DNA of 64,000 nucleotides from Streptomyces sp. SID11385 (GCF_010548245.1 NZ_JAAGLR010000910.1:1-64000); one strand, 5' to 3'. Counted from the first letter of the stretch, positions 34,856 to 44,879 are shown. The notes: generated from the sequence alone by a model not told the origin. Numbers and translations are program-made.

Positions 34856-37735
34856 ATGACAGAGACGGCGAGCGGTCCGGCACGCGGGACCCGCAAGAAC
34901 GCGAAGGCGGGCAAGGGGCTCAAGGTCGAGCGCATCCACACCACCCCGGGGGTCCACCCCTACGACGAGGTGAGCTGGGAGCTGCGCGACGTTGTCATGA
35001 CCAACTGGCGTGACGGTTCGATCAACTTCGAACAGCGTGGCGTCGAGTTCCCCGACTTCTGGTCGGTCAACGCGGTCAACATCGTCACCAGCAAGTACTT
35101 CCGCGGTGCCCTCGGCACCCCGCAGCGCGAGACCGGGCTCAAGCAGCTCATCGACCGCATCGTGAAGACCTACCGGAAGTCCGGCGAGGAGAATCAGTAC
35201 TTCGCCTCCCCGGCGGACGCCGAGATCTTCGAGCACGAGCTCGCCTACGCGCTCCTCCACCAGATCTTCAGCTTCAACTCCCCGGTCTGGTTCAACGTCG
35301 GCACCCCGCAGCCGCAACAGGTCTCCGCCTGCTTCATCCTCTCCGTGGACGACTCCATGGAGTCGATCCTGAACTGGTACAAGGAAGAGGGGATGATCTT
35401 CAAGGGCGGTTCGGGCGCCGGCCTCAACCTCTCCCGCATCCGCTCCTCCAAGGAACTCCTCACCTCCGGCGGCAACGCCTCGGGCCCCGTCTCCTTCATG
35501 CGCGGCGCCGACGCCTCGGCCGGCACCATCAAGTCCGGCGGCGCCACCCGCCGCGCGGCCAAGATGGTCATTCTCGATGTCGACCACCCGGACGTGGAGA
35601 ACTTCATCGAGACCAAGGTCAAGGAGGAGGAGAAGATCCGCGCTCTGCGCGACGCGGGCTTCGACATGGACCTGGGCGGCGATGACATCACCTCCGTCCA
35701 GTACCAGAACGCCAACAACTCCGTCCGCGTCAACGACGAGTTCATGACGGCCGTCGAGACCGCCGGGAAGTTCGGCCTGCGCTCCCGCCTCACCGGCGAG
35801 GTCATCGAAGAGGTCGAGGCGAAGAGTCTCTTCCGGAAGATGGCCGAAGCCGCGTGGGCCTGCGCGGACCCCGGCATCCAGTACGACGACACCATCAACA
35901 ACTGGCACACCTGCCCCGAGTCCGGCCGTATCAACGGCTCGAACCCGTGCAGCGAGTACATGCACCTGGACAACACCTCGTGCAACCTGGCCTCGCTCAA
36001 CCTCATGAAGTTCCTCAAGGACGACGGCAAGGGCAACCAGTCCTTCGAGGTGGAGCGCTTCGCCAAGCTCGTCGAGCTGGTCATCACCGCGATGGACATC
36101 TCCATCTGCTTCGCCGACTTCCCCACGGAGAAGATCGGCGAGAACACGCGCGCCTTCCGCCAGCTCGGCATTGGCTACGCCAACCTCGGCGCCCTCCTCA
36201 TGGCGACAGGCCACGCCTACGACTCCGAGGGCGGTCGCGCGCTCGCCGGAGCCATCACCTCACTCATGACCGGCACGGCCTACCGCCGCTCCGCCGAACT
36301 CGCCGCGGTCGTCGGCCCCTACGAGGGCTACGCCCGCAACGCCACGGCCCACAAGCGCGTCATGAAGCAGCACGCCGACGCCAACGGTGTCGCCGTCCGC
36401 ATGGACGACCTCGACACCCCGGTCTGGGCCGCGGCCACCGAAGCCTGGCAGGACGTCCTCCGCATCGGTGAGAAGAACGGTTTCCGCAACGCGCAGGCGA
36501 GTGTGCTCGCCCCGACCGGCACCATCGGACTGGCCATGTCGTGCGACACGACCGGTGTCGAGCCGGACCTCGCCCTGGTCAAGTTCAAGAAGCTCGTCGG
36601 CGGCGGCTCGATGCAGATCGTCAACGGCACCGTCCCGCAGGCCCTGCGCCGTCTGGGCTACCAGGAGGAGCAGATCGAGGCGATCGTCGCCCACATCGCC
36701 GAGAACGGTAACGTCGTCGACGCGCCCGCGCTCAAGGCCGAGCACTACGAGGTCTTCGACTGCGCGATGGGCGACCGCGCCATCTCGCCGATGGGCCACG
36801 TGCGCATGATGGCGGCAATCCAGCCGTGGATCTCCGGCGCCATCTCCAAGACGGTCAACATGCCCGAATCGGCCACCGTCGAAGAGGTCGAGGAGATCTA
36901 CTTCGAGGCGTGGAAGCTCGGGATCAAGGCCCTCGCGATCTACCGCGACAACTGCAAGGTCGGCCAGCCCCTCTCCGCCAAGAAGAAGGAGGAGAAGAAG
37001 GCCGAGATCGCCGAGAAGTCCGAGGAGACCATCCGCGCGGCGGTCGAGAAGGTCGTTGAGTACCGCCCGGTGCGCAAGCGCCTGCCCAAGGGCCGGCCCG
37101 GCATCACCACCTCCTTCACGGTGGGCGGCGCCGAGGGCTACATGACCGCCAACTCCTACCCCGACGACGGCCTCGGCGAGGTCTTCCTCAAGATGTCCAA
37201 GCAGGGTTCGACCCTCGCGGGCATGATGGACGCCTTCTCCATCGCCGTCTCGGTGGGCCTCCAGTACGGTGTGCCGCTGGAGACGTACGTCTCGAAGTTC
37301 ACCAACATGCGCTTCGAGCCGGCGGGTATGACCGACGATCCGGACGTGCGCCTGGCGCAGTCCATCGTCGACTACATCTTCCGGCGCCTGGCCCTGGACT
37401 TCCTGCCCTTCGAGACCCGCTCCGCCCTCGGCATCCACTCCGCCGAGGAGCGCCAGCGTCACCTCGACACCGGCTCCTACGAACCGGCGGAGGAGGAGTC
37501 CGCCACCGAGCCGCCGGCCCAGTCCGCGCCGGTCCAGAAGACGACGGTCGTGACCGGCACCGACGAGGCCGCCACCCCGGCCCCGCGCGAAGCCCACACC
37601 TCTGCCGAACTCGTCGAGATGCAGCTCGGCATCAGCGCGGACGCTCCGCTCTGCCTCTCCTGCGGTACGAAGATGCAGCGCGCCGGCTCCTGCTACATCT
37701 GCGAGGGCTGCGGCTCCACGAGCGGGTGCAGCTGA
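34856..37735 (+). CDS. nrdJ: Vitamin B12-dependent ribonucleotide reductase NrdJ
   Basis: Class II, adenosylcobalamin-dependent ribonucleotide reductase, 959 residues, making dNTP precursors with or without oxygen. The NPCSE active-site motif is present with Cys365, and the ten-stranded barrel sequence is complete. A charged linker follows, then a C-terminal zinc-ribbon-like tail, CLSCGTKMQRAGSCYICEGC, carrying redox and metal cysteines. The ATG has GAGGAGG upstream. Streptomyces usually also carry class Ia nrdABS elsewhere. Confidence 0.97.
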   Translation: MTETASGPARGTRKNAKAGKGLKVERIHTTPGVHPYDEVSWELRDVVMTNWRDGSINFEQRGVEFPDFWSVNAVNIVTSKYFRGALGTPQRETGLKQLIDRIVKTYRKSGEENQYFASPADAEIFEHELAYALLHQIFSFNSPVWFNVGTPQPQQVSACFILSVDDSMESILNWYKEEGMIFKGGSGAGLNLSRIRSSKELLTSGGNASGPVSFMRGADASAGTIKSGGATRRAAKMVILDVDHPDVENFIETKVKEEEKIRALRDAGFDMDLGGDDITSVQYQNANNSVRVNDEFMTAVETAGKFGLRSRLTGEVIEEVEAKSLFRKMAEAAWACADPGIQYDDTINNWHTCPESGRINGSNPCSEYMHLDNTSCNLASLNLMKFLKDDGKGNQSFEVERFAKLVELVITAMDISICFADFPTEKIGENTRAFRQLGIGYANLGALLMATGHAYDSEGGRALAGAITSLMTGTAYRRSAELAAVVGPYEGYARNATAHKRVMKQHADANGVAVRMDDLDTPVWAAATEAWQDVLRIGEKNGFRNAQASVLAPTGTIGLAMSCDTTGVEPDLALVKFKKLVGGGSMQIVNGTVPQALRRLGYQEEQIEAIVAHIAENGNVVDAPALKAEHYEVFDCAMGDRAISPMGHVRMMAAIQPWISGAISKTVNMPESATVEEVEEIYFEAWKLGIKALAIYRDNCKVGQPLSAKKKEEKKAEIAEKSEETIRAAVEKVVEYRPVRKRLPKGRPGITTSFTVGGAEGYMTANSYPDDGLGEVFLKMSKQGSTLAGMMDAFSIAVSVGLQYGVPLETYVSKFTNMRFEPAGMTDDPDVRLAQSIVDYIFRRLALDFLPFETRSALGIHSAEERQRHLDTGSYEPAEEESATEPPAQSAPVQKTTVVTGTDEAATPAPREAHTSAELVEMQLGISADAPLCLSCGTKMQRAGSCYICEGCGSTSGCS

Positions 37736-37834
37736 CCCCGCGGAGAACCAGCTGCCGCAGAGGCTGGCCGGTGGTGAGCATCCGCCGCGGAGGTGCCCGC
37801 AAGCGACGCGCCGTGCGTGACACGGCGCGCGGGT

Positions 37835-37871
37835 GAGTGAGGGGCCGTCCCCAGGGGACGGCCCCTCACTC
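37835..37871 (+). terminator. Strong terminator after nrdJ
   Basis: Arms 37835-37852 and 37854-37871 are perfectly complementary over 18 bases with a one-base centre, so the real loop is formed by the innermost bases. It begins 100 bases after the nrdJ stop. Confidence 0.85.
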
Positions 37872-38349
37872 CTGCTGTGGCCCCGCCGTGCTGTGGGCGG
37901 CCGGGTTTCCCTTCCGCCGCCCGGGGGCCCGCTTACGGTCGACGCTGAACCGTACGAGGCCACCCAGGAGCGGATCGGGATGCGCCCTCAGGGGGACGCT
38001 TGCCCCTGAGGACGAGGTGCTGGGGCCCGCTCGCGGGCTGAGTCGAGCCCCCTGGGTGCGGTCCCGGCCGAGGGCCGTCCGGCCACGCGGCGGCGTTCGG
38101 CGGGTGGGGGCGCCGCACCGGGGAAGGTCCGGTGCCGTGCCTCGTTCATGCCCGCCTCGCCCACCCCGAGGACGGCCGTCCCCGCGACCCGCAGCCTTCG
38201 CGGGGGAGCGGCCTTGCCCCGGGATGCCCACTTTCTGCCCGCCTCTTTGTAGTACCAGCAGGTCAGCCCGCCGCCCGCTGGTGTCTTCTTTCGCGTGTCC
38301 CTCCTCTTCCCGGGCGTAACCACGCCCGCTCTCGCGCGTTGTGCGCGTC
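37872..38349. other. Gap between nrdJ and integrase remnant
   Basis: No supportable gene. A 7-bp hairpin, CGGGCGT-AACC-ACGCCCG, lies at 38311-38328 just before the integrase remnant. Frames on both strands are Arg/Pro-rich shadows. Confidence 0.5.
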
Positions 38350-38724
38350 GTGACAACTGCAGCCCACAGCCCGCATGCCCAGCCGGTTTTCGAAGCGATG
38401 CTGGACGGCTGGACACGCCAGCAACGGGCGGGCTCCCTGCCGTCGTACACCGTCCAGTCGCGACTCGACCTCGTTTATCGCTTCGCGGTCTACACCGACC
38501 GCTACCCCTGGGAGTGGGAACCGGGGCAGGCGGACGCCTTCCTCGACCACCTGCTCTCCGCCCACCTCCGCTCCGCCCAGCGTCCCATCGGGCTCTCCAC
38601 CATCAGCACGTACCGGCTCGCGCTGCGGCTTTTCCTGGAGTACGTAACCGATCCCCGGCACGCATGGCTGCGGGAGTGCCAGGAGAAGTTCGGCCGTGTG
38701 CCCGTACCGATTCCGCCGGAGTGA
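38350..38724 (+). pseudogene. Integrase N-terminal domain remnant
   Basis: 124 residues (VFEAMLDGWTRQQRAG ... YPWEWEPGQADAFLDHL ... LRLFLEYVTDPRHAWLRECQEKFG) match the SAM-like core-binding domain at the start of Streptomyces tyrosine recombinases. The protein stops before any catalytic domain: no Arg-His-x-x-Arg or Tyr motif follows here in any frame I checked. It is probably a decayed integrase, or a stand-alone DNA-binding domain kept for another use. GTG at 38350 gives the family-like MTT start. Confidence 0.6.
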
Positions 38725-39087
38725 GAGCGTCGGCTCACTGGCGGGAAAAGGGACGACCTCGGAGTGGGACCAAGGACCCCGGGAGGAGAAGAGTCGGCAG
38801 GCCGGCTCCTCCCGGGGTGTACGAGGCCATGTCCACGGCGAAGGTTTCAACGTCCGCGGTGGCGCAGCGGGCCTCGTGAAAGCAATCCTGCCAGTGGGAA
38901 ATCCGCCGAAACGGTCCTGCGCTCGAATCCTCCTTCGAAAGGGTGATAGAGCGGAAAGTGAAGCAACGCGGGGATCGGTGTGGCGCGTCCTTGATCACCT
39001 ACTCCGTCTGGGAGCGCTCCCAAGTCGAGGAGCTTGTGACCTGTCAGATCGCACCCAGCGCCGACCAAGCCCTGGCGAGCCCGGCAG
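38725..39087. other. Gap after integrase remnant
   Basis: 363 bases with no gene. Part of it (about 38880-39010) is less GC-rich than the surroundings and contains TCGAATCCTCCTTCGA, a short inverted repeat. It might be residue of the element that carried the integrase, but no attachment site or direct repeat pair is evident. Confidence 0.4.
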
Positions 39088-39624
39088 TCAGCCGGCCTCG
39101 GGCTTGCCGCGCAGCAGCCTCAGGAAGTCGGGCAGCTCGGTGTCGTACCCCCGCACCCCCGGCCGGTACCCCCACGCCCCCTCTTCGCCACGCTGGAACT
39201 CGGCCACCACCGCCCCCGTCGCACCAGCCACGTTCGTGAAGTCCACCGGACCCAGCTCGTCGTACCCCTCGCGCAGCCGGATGCCGGGCTGGTGCACGTC
39301 CGCGAAGGTGCGGTGTCCGCCGTTCTGCTGGATCACCACGCCGACCGCGACCCTCCCGTACGCTTCGGAGAGCCTGTTCAGCTCCAGGACCATGACCTCG
39401 TCGAAGCCTAGACCCTGGCCCGTCCGGCTGTCGCGGTTGAGGGTGATCGTGCCGTCCGGCGCACGGTGGTCGAAGTGCACGACGTAAGCCGGTGCGCCGT
39501 GCGGGTCGCTGAGAGTAAACACCGCTGCGACGAGATCCAGGTCCATCGCGGGGGCGCCGTGCGGGCTCGGGTCCCATTTGAGGGCGACCTCGACCTTCGT
39601 GAGTCCCTTGCTCAAGCTCTCCAT
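39088..39624 (-). CDS. TerD-family protein
   Basis: 178 residues starting MESLSKGLTKVEVALKWDPSP, the TerD/calcium-binding stress protein fold. Conserved acidic segments (MDLDLVAAVF, FDEVMVLELNRL) fit the calcium sites of the family. Such proteins are linked to tellurite resistance and stress, and many Streptomyces carry scattered copies without a ter operon. It is divergent from the next gene. Confidence 0.8.
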   Translation of the reverse strand: MESLSKGLTKVEVALKWDPSPHGAPAMDLDLVAAVFTLSDPHGAPAYVVHFDHRAPDGTITLNRDSRTGQGLGFDEVMVLELNRLSEAYGRVAVGVVIQQNGGHRTFADVHQPGIRLREGYDELGPVDFTNVAGATGAVVAEFQRGEEGAWGYRPGVRGYDTELPDFLRLLRGKPEAG

Positions 39625-39662
39625 CGGGCCTTCCCTTCGCTCGGGACGACTACGCGACCGTA

Positions 39663-39683
39663 TGTCTGACTGTTTGTCAGGCA
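39663..39683. promoter_or_regulatory. Inverted repeat in divergent promoter region
   Basis: TGTCTGAC and GTCAGGCA face each other across TGTTT; the central CTGAC/GTCAG pairs are perfect. It lies between the divergent TerD-like and YdbC-like genes and could be an operator for either. Confidence 0.35.
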
Positions 39684-39788
39684 AGCGGCTCGCCATATTC
39701 GTTGTCCATGGTGGCACGGGAGCCGAACGAATGTCGGAGCCCCAGCGCAGGATGACCGGTACCCGTCCCGCCGCCGTACGATGGCGCG

Positions 39789-40394
39789 GTGCTGTTCAAG
39801 TGGATTCGCTGCGAGGTCGCCGACCGGAACCGGTTCGACCGAGGCCAGCGGCGGTGGGTGGAACTCGCCGACGTACGGGGGTTCAGGGGGCAGGCCGGAG
39901 GGTGGAGCCGCGAACAACCCGGGCAGGCCCACATCTTCGGCTTCTGGGAGAGCAGGGCCTTCTACGACTCCTTCATGGCGCGGACCCATGACCGGCTCGC
40001 CGCTGCCCAGGCAGGCAGTTGTACAGAGGTGCGCACCACGCTCTTCGATCACCGCTTCGACGTGAAGACCGGCTTCGAGCCGCTCTTCCACGACGTGGAC
40101 CTCGTCCGGATCGCGCACACCCGGGTGCGTCCCGAGCGCGTCGAGCACTTCACCCTCGCCCAGCGCCGCATCTGGAATCCGGCCATGGCCGGCTCGCCCG
40201 GGATGGTCCGCGGCTTCTTCGCCGAGGCTCCCGGCAGCGAATTCCTCGTCCTCTCCATGTGGCAGTCCACCGCCGAACGAGGCAAGTACCGGCCCGAGGG
40301 CCTGCACCGGCTCTCGACGCGCGCCGAGGCGGAGGAAGACCTCCTCGGGCTGGACGGGGCCATGGTCGACCTGGAACCTTCCTGGACCGTCTGA
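39789..40394 (+). CDS. YdbC/DUF4937-like two-domain protein
   Basis: 201 residues starting MLFKWIRCEV. Two antibiotic-biosynthesis-monooxygenase-like ferredoxin folds appear in tandem, about 1-90 and 100-200: each has the family-like tail, FGFWESRAFYDSF in the first and LVLSMWQSTAERGKY in the second. It resembles YdbC/DUF4937 proteins. No catalytic residue can be named. GTG start. Confidence 0.65.
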   Translation: MLFKWIRCEVADRNRFDRGQRRWVELADVRGFRGQAGGWSREQPGQAHIFGFWESRAFYDSFMARTHDRLAAAQAGSCTEVRTTLFDHRFDVKTGFEPLFHDVDLVRIAHTRVRPERVEHFTLAQRRIWNPAMAGSPGMVRGFFAEAPGSEFLVLSMWQSTAERGKYRPEGLHRLSTRAEAEEDLLGLDGAMVDLEPSWTV

Positions 40395-40490
40395 CCCGGT
40401 CCCGCCCTCCAGCTCGCCGCGGCCGTGGCTGCTCCGGATGGAGTCCGCCCCGCCGCACCTCCGCGCGGAGGGCGTCCTAGGCTGGACGGC

Positions 40491-41150
40491 ATGGCACGAC
40501 CACGACGCATCGTTCTGGTCCGGCACGGTGAGTCCGACGGCAACGCTGACGACAGTGTGTACGAGCGCGAGCCCGACCACGCCCTGCCCCTGACCGCCGC
40601 CGGGCGCGCCCAGGCCCTCGCCGCGGGAGACCGGCTGCGCACACTCTTCGGCGACGAACGCGTCAGCGTCTACGTCTCCCCGTACCGCAGGACCCACGAG
40701 ACCTTGGGGCTCTTCCACCTCGACCCCGCGAACGTCCGGATCCGCGAGGAGCCCAGGCTGCGGGAGCAGGACTGGGGCAACTGGCAGGACCGCGACGACG
40801 TGCGTTTGCAGAAGGCGTACCGGGACGCCTACGGGCACTTCTTCTACCGCTTCGCGCAGGGCGAATCCGGCGCCGACGTGTACGACCGGGTCGGTGCTTT
40901 CCTGGAGAGCCTTTTCCGCAGTTTCGAGGCCCCGGACCACCCGCCGAACGTGCTCCTGGTCACCCACGGGCTGACCATGCGGCTTTTCTGCATGCGCTGG
41001 TTCCACTGGACAGTGGCCGAATTCGAGTCGCTCTCCAACCCGGACAACGGTGAGACCCGCTGTCTCGAACTCGGCCTCGACGGTCGCTATCACCTCGACC
41101 GCCCCTTCGTGAAATGGCGTGAACCTGAGCCGTACGGCGTGACCAGCTAA
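40491..41150 (+). CDS. Histidine phosphatase family protein
   Basis: 219 residues with the phosphoglycerate-mutase fold. The phosphohistidine motif is LVRHGES (His12), and the second catalytic histidine is in LLVTHGLTMRLF. The YVSPYRRTHET segment supplies the usual Arg. It probably hydrolyses a small phosphorylated metabolite; the substrate is not evident. ATG start. Confidence 0.85.
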   Translation: MARPRRIVLVRHGESDGNADDSVYEREPDHALPLTAAGRAQALAAGDRLRTLFGDERVSVYVSPYRRTHETLGLFHLDPANVRIREEPRLREQDWGNWQDRDDVRLQKAYRDAYGHFFYRFAQGESGADVYDRVGAFLESLFRSFEAPDHPPNVLLVTHGLTMRLFCMRWFHWTVAEFESLSNPDNGETRCLELGLDGRYHLDRPFVKWREPEPYGVTS

Positions 41151-41235
41151 ACCGTGAGGGAGGTGTCATTCCTGGGAGGGGAATCGTTTCTTCCACCTGG
41201 GCCTACGCGTCGTCGCTGGATAGAGTGATGCGGCC

Positions 41236-42210
41236 ATGACCGCAGAAGAAGGCACTTCGCCCGACACCTCCTCTCTCCCCGCGCGTCTCGCCCGCGCCCG
41301 AGCCAGCCTTGGCGGCCTCCGGATCGGCGACGCGCTCGGCTCGCAGTTCTTCGTTCCGGGGAACCGTCCCCTCCTCACAGCCGGAGAGCTGCCTCCGGGG
41401 CCTTGGCAATGGACCGACGACACCGAGATGGCCAGCTCGGTCGTGACCGTCCTGGCCACTGAAGGCCGGATCGAGGAGGACGCTCTCGCGCGTTCCTTCG
41501 CCCGCCACCACGACTTCGATCGCGGCTACGGCCCGGGAGCCAATCGGCTCCTGCGCCTCGTACGCGAAGGCGGCGACTGGAGGGAACTCTCCACGGGGCT
41601 CTTCCGCGGCCAGGGGTCGTGGGGCAACGGTGCCGCCATGCGCGTCGCCCCGCTCGGAGCCTGGTACGCCGACGATCCGAGGGAAGCCGCACGCCAGGCA
41701 GTCCTCTCGGCGCGCCCCACCCATCAGCACCCCGAGGGCATCGCGGGGGCCGTGGCAGTGTCCGTGACGGCAGCACTCGTCGCGGCCGCGGGGGCCACTG
41801 TGCCGGAGCCCGCCGCGCTGCTCGACGCGGTCCTGGCACTCGTACCCCGCAGCGCCGTCGAAATCGGACTGCGCCGGGCCGCCTCGATGCTCGACTACGA
41901 AGACGTCACCACCGTCGCCGCTGTCCTGGGCTGCGGACGCCGCACGACGGCCCAGGACACGGTGCCCTTCACCATCTGGTCAGCCGCCCGTTCGCTCGGC
42001 GACTTCGAGCGCGCGTTCTGGACGACCGCCCGTGCGGGAGGGGACATCGACACGACTTGTGCCATCGTCGGCGGGATCGTCGCGTCGAGCCCTGCCGGCG
42101 CCCCGCCGCACGCCTGGCGCCGGCAGACCGAGCCCCTCCCCGCCTGGGCCCAACTCGCCCACGAGACACCCACGGACTGGCCCCTCCCACCGGGTGAAGA
42201 TCTCCAGTAG
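41236..42210 (+). CDS. ADP-ribosylglycohydrolase family protein
   Basis: 324 residues. Dinuclear metal-site motifs of the ADP-ribosylglycohydrolase (DraG/ARH) family are present: GDALGSQF, WTDDTEM and GGDIDTT. It should remove ADP-ribose from proteins or small molecules. No ADP-ribosyltransferase adjoins it, so the partner lies elsewhere or the substrate is a free metabolite. Its start is 85 bases after the histidine phosphatase. Confidence 0.87.
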   Translation: MTAEEGTSPDTSSLPARLARARASLGGLRIGDALGSQFFVPGNRPLLTAGELPPGPWQWTDDTEMASSVVTVLATEGRIEEDALARSFARHHDFDRGYGPGANRLLRLVREGGDWRELSTGLFRGQGSWGNGAAMRVAPLGAWYADDPREAARQAVLSARPTHQHPEGIAGAVAVSVTAALVAAAGATVPEPAALLDAVLALVPRSAVEIGLRRAASMLDYEDVTTVAAVLGCGRRTTAQDTVPFTIWSAARSLGDFERAFWTTARAGGDIDTTCAIVGGIVASSPAGAPPHAWRRQTEPLPAWAQLAHETPTDWPLPPGEDLQ

Positions 42211-42280
42211 GTCTCATTACGGCAGCGGAGGGGAGCCGGGGTGTCGCGCCGGATGAAGGGCGCGTACGCTGTCACCCGCT

Positions 42281-42982
42281 ATGCCGTACGAAGCACCCAC
42301 CCACAGCGTTGAGCGCTCGCTCCGCGCCACGACCGGAGCCAAGGTCGTGGCAGGCATCGACGAAGTGGGACGTGGGGCCTGGGCCGGGCCCGTCTCGGTC
42401 TGCGCCGCCGTCACCGGGCTGCGGCGACCCCCCGAGGGGCTGACCGACTCCAAACTCCTCACTCCCAAACGACGCGTTGCTCTCGTCATGGAGCTGGAGC
42501 GGTGGGTCACCGCCCACTCACTCGGTCACGCCTCGCCGGAGGAGATCGACGAACTCGGTATGACGGCCGCCCTGCGGCTCGCCGCCATCCGGGCGCTCGA
42601 CGGACTCCCGGTACGTCCCGACTGGGTGATCCTCGACGGCAACCACGACTACCTCGGAGCACCGTGGAACGTCCGCACGGTGATCAAGGGGGACCAGTCC
42701 TGCGTGTCGGTCGCCGCCGCGTCCGTACTCGCCAAGGTCGCCCGTGACCGCCTGATGGCCGAACTCGGCGCTCAACACGAAGACTTCGCCTTCGCCGCCA
42801 ACGCCGGATACCCTTCGCCGGCGCACAAGACGGCCCTGGCGGAACGGGGTCCCACCCCGTACCACCGGCTTTCCTGGTCGTACCTCGACGCGATGCCCCG
42901 ATGGCGGCATCTGAAGAAGGTGCGCGCCGGGACGGACGGGAGCCCTGCGGCGATCGAAGGACAGCTCGGTTTCGACTTCTGA
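42281..42982 (+). CDS. rnhB: Ribonuclease HII
   Basis: Cleaves RNA-DNA hybrids and removes single ribonucleotides from DNA, 233 residues. The catalytic block [13 protein letters not shown] carries Asp-Glu and the GRG motif, and the later Asp sits in [10 protein letters not shown]. The C-terminal QLGFDF resembles a beta-clamp-binding peptide. ATG start. 70 bases after the preceding gene. Confidence 0.95.
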   Translation: MPYEAPTHSVERSLRATTGAKVVAGIDEVGRGAWAGPVSVCAAVTGLRRPPEGLTDSKLLTPKRRVALVMELERWVTAHSLGHASPEEIDELGMTAALRLAAIRALDGLPVRPDWVILDGNHDYLGAPWNVRTVIKGDQSCVSVAAASVLAKVARDRLMAELGAQHEDFAFAANAGYPSPAHKTALAERGPTPYHRLSWSYLDAMPRWRHLKKVRAGTDGSPAAIEGQLGFDF

Positions 42983-43049
42983 TCGTTCGATCGCCCGTAC
43001 GGGCAAGGCCGCCGGGACGGACCCCGGCGACCAACCCACCAGTCATGTC

Positions 43050-43640
43050 ATGCCTCTCAGTCCCGAGGAGCCTCAGATTCCCGAGAGTGCCCAGGGTCCC
43101 CGCGCGACTCCGGCCGCAGGCCGCAGCGCCCAGACCCCCCGCCCCGTACCCGGCCCGCGTCCCGCGGCGCCGCCTCGCCCCGGTCGTCCGGGGCCCACGC
43201 GCCAGGCTCCGGCCCAGCGCGAGCAGCAGCCGAAGCCCCCGGCTCCGGCCGCCACGCAGATCCAGCTGATCCCGGCTCCCGCCGACGGCGCGCTCGATGC
43301 CGCCGAAGAGGCCGTCGACCTGCTTCTCGACTCGGGCCGCGCGCCCGGCGAGGTGCTCGTGGTGACCACAGGCGAGGCGCACCCCTGGACCGCCCACGAG
43401 CTGTCCTTCGGCGAGGCCGCCTACTGGGCCCAGCACGACGCCGGTGACGACGTCTTCTACGCCGACTTCGCGCACGTCGCTCGTCTCGCCTCCCGCCCGG
43501 TCGTCGTGGTGGCCCTCAACGGCGGTACGGACAGCGCCGTCACCACGGTCCTCTCCCTCGCTCGCGAGCGTGCGAACACCCTGCTGATCGTCTGCGGCGA
43601 TCCGCAGCGCGTCAACGCGGTGCTGGGCGCGGGCGTCTGA
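43050..43640 (+). CDS. Conserved protein with proline-rich head
   Basis: 196 residues. The first 70 are Pro/Arg/Gln-rich and disordered; the rest, beginning TQIQLIPAPADGALDAAEEAV, is a compact alpha/beta domain with hydrophobic strands VLVVTTG, PVVVVALNGG and TLLIVCGD. I do not recognise the family. It follows rnhB and is convergent with the next gene. Confidence 0.65.
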   Translation: MPLSPEEPQIPESAQGPRATPAAGRSAQTPRPVPGPRPAAPPRPGRPGPTRQAPAQREQQPKPPAPAATQIQLIPAPADGALDAAEEAVDLLLDSGRAPGEVLVVTTGEAHPWTAHELSFGEAAYWAQHDAGDDVFYADFAHVARLASRPVVVVALNGGTDSAVTTVLSLARERANTLLIVCGDPQRVNAVLGAGV

Positions 43641-43652
43641 CCGACACCGCCC

Positions 43653-43678
43653 CCGCCCGGCCGCCACCGGCCGGGCGG
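43653..43678. terminator. Terminator between convergent genes
   Basis: A perfect 10-bp stem, CCGCCCGGCC/GGCCGGGCGG, has a 6-base loop and lies 12 bases after the stop at 43640. It can serve both convergent transcripts. Confidence 0.75.
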
Positions 43679-43756
43679 AGCGGAGCCGGCCACCACTACC
43701 GGTGGGCCGGCCGCGAGGCGTTCCCGCACGGTCTGCGAACAGGAGGCGCGTCGCGG

Positions 43757-44560
43757 TCAGCGCACGGCGGTACGCGGCCACTGCTCCCGCGTCGTGTCGA
43801 TCGGCCGGGACAGCAGCCCGGCTGCCCGCTCCGTGAGGGACTCCGCACGTCCCGGCCGCTGCTCCGGCACCTCTCTGCCCGGCCCGAAGCGCTCCGCGCG
43901 GTGGGCACGTTGCTCCGGCAGCGGTCCCAACTGCCCCGGGAGCGGCGAGACCTTGTCCGCGTGGGGCACGAACAGGCTCGCACGAGAGCCGAGCTGAGGG
44001 TGGCGTCCACCACGCCCTTCGCCGAGGACCTGCCAGCCCGCCCCGGTGAGCGTCACGTACGCGCCGCAGCGCAAACCGTGCAACGTGCAGGCGTCGCGCA
44101 GCCCCCACATCCAGGCACCGTCCTCGACCGTCCAGCGGGACTCGCCCTCGCGGCAGTGCAGCAACACCGCCGTGCGCACCGGCGTTCTGCGGCGCAGGTC
44201 GTGGGGGATGACCCGACGCAGCTGCGCCAGCAGGGTATTGCGGAAGACCCAGCCGTCGGACTCGCCGGGGCGACGAGTGAAGGACGCGCTCGCCCTGAGG
44301 CGCTCGTCCGGGTCGAGAACCCCCACCACGACCGTTCCGGCCGCCGGGTTGTGGCGTTCGTAGAGCCCCGTCACGACCTCCCGCGGATTGCCGAGCAGCG
44401 GGACGTTCGCGGCGGACCACTCCTGCGCACCGACCACACGAGGTGGTGAGCCGGTCGGCTCGGCAGGCAGGGACGGCACCGGCACCAGGGGCGAGGGGGC
44501 TGTGGACGGGGGCGGTGGCGTCTTCCTCGACGCGGCGGACGGAGCGAATCCGAAGGTCAC
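43757..44560 (-). CDS. Conserved protein, function unknown
   Basis: 267 residues from the GTG at 44560 (MTFGFAPSAA). A Pro/Ser-rich head is followed by a domain of about 150 residues with WSAANVPLLGNPREVV, TVVVGVLDPDERLRAS and WMWGLRDACTLHGLRCGAYV, then an Arg/Pro/Glu tail. I cannot assign the family. It lies downstream of recQ on the same strand with a 319-base gap. Confidence 0.65.
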   Translation of the reverse strand: MTFGFAPSAASRKTPPPPSTAPSPLVPVPSLPAEPTGSPPRVVGAQEWSAANVPLLGNPREVVTGLYERHNPAAGTVVVGVLDPDERLRASASFTRRPGESDGWVFRNTLLAQLRRVIPHDLRRRTPVRTAVLLHCREGESRWTVEDGAWMWGLRDACTLHGLRCGAYVTLTGAGWQVLGEGRGGRHPQLGSRASLFVPHADKVSPLPGQLGPLPEQRAHRAERFGPGREVPEQRPGRAESLTERAAGLLSRPIDTTREQWPRTAVR

Positions 44561-44879
44561 GGTCCTCCCTTCGGCTGCGCGCCCGCACTGCGGGCGGGAT
44601 CGGGACGTGGGAGAGCGCACCACCAAACGACAGCACCGGAGCCGGAATCGCCGTGCGGGGAGCGACTTCAATTCTCGTACGACGAGGGAGCTGCGGCAAC
44701 GAGCTTCCGCCAAGCCGGACCCATATCTGACGATGCATTCCCTATTTCCCTCCCCGCTGTCCATCCCGTCAACGCTCCGCTGTCCGCAATGCGGTACACC
44801 CCAGCGCCAAGTAGCTGCTCCGACCATCCAGTCCTCGACGGCACCCGGCAGGTGCTTTTCAGCAACTTGCCCCCGCTCC
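44561..44879. other. Gap between recQ and downstream gene
   Basis: 319 bases with no supportable gene. The part near 44690-44760 is less GC-rich and could hold the promoter of the downstream minus-strand gene; a weak -35-like TTGCCG is the only candidate. No terminator for recQ is obvious. Confidence 0.4.

Noticed and set aside
38880-38980. tRNA-like 3' end as integrase attachment site
   Set aside because: CTCGAATCCTCC resembles a T-loop end, but no acceptor, D or anticodon arms can be built around it.
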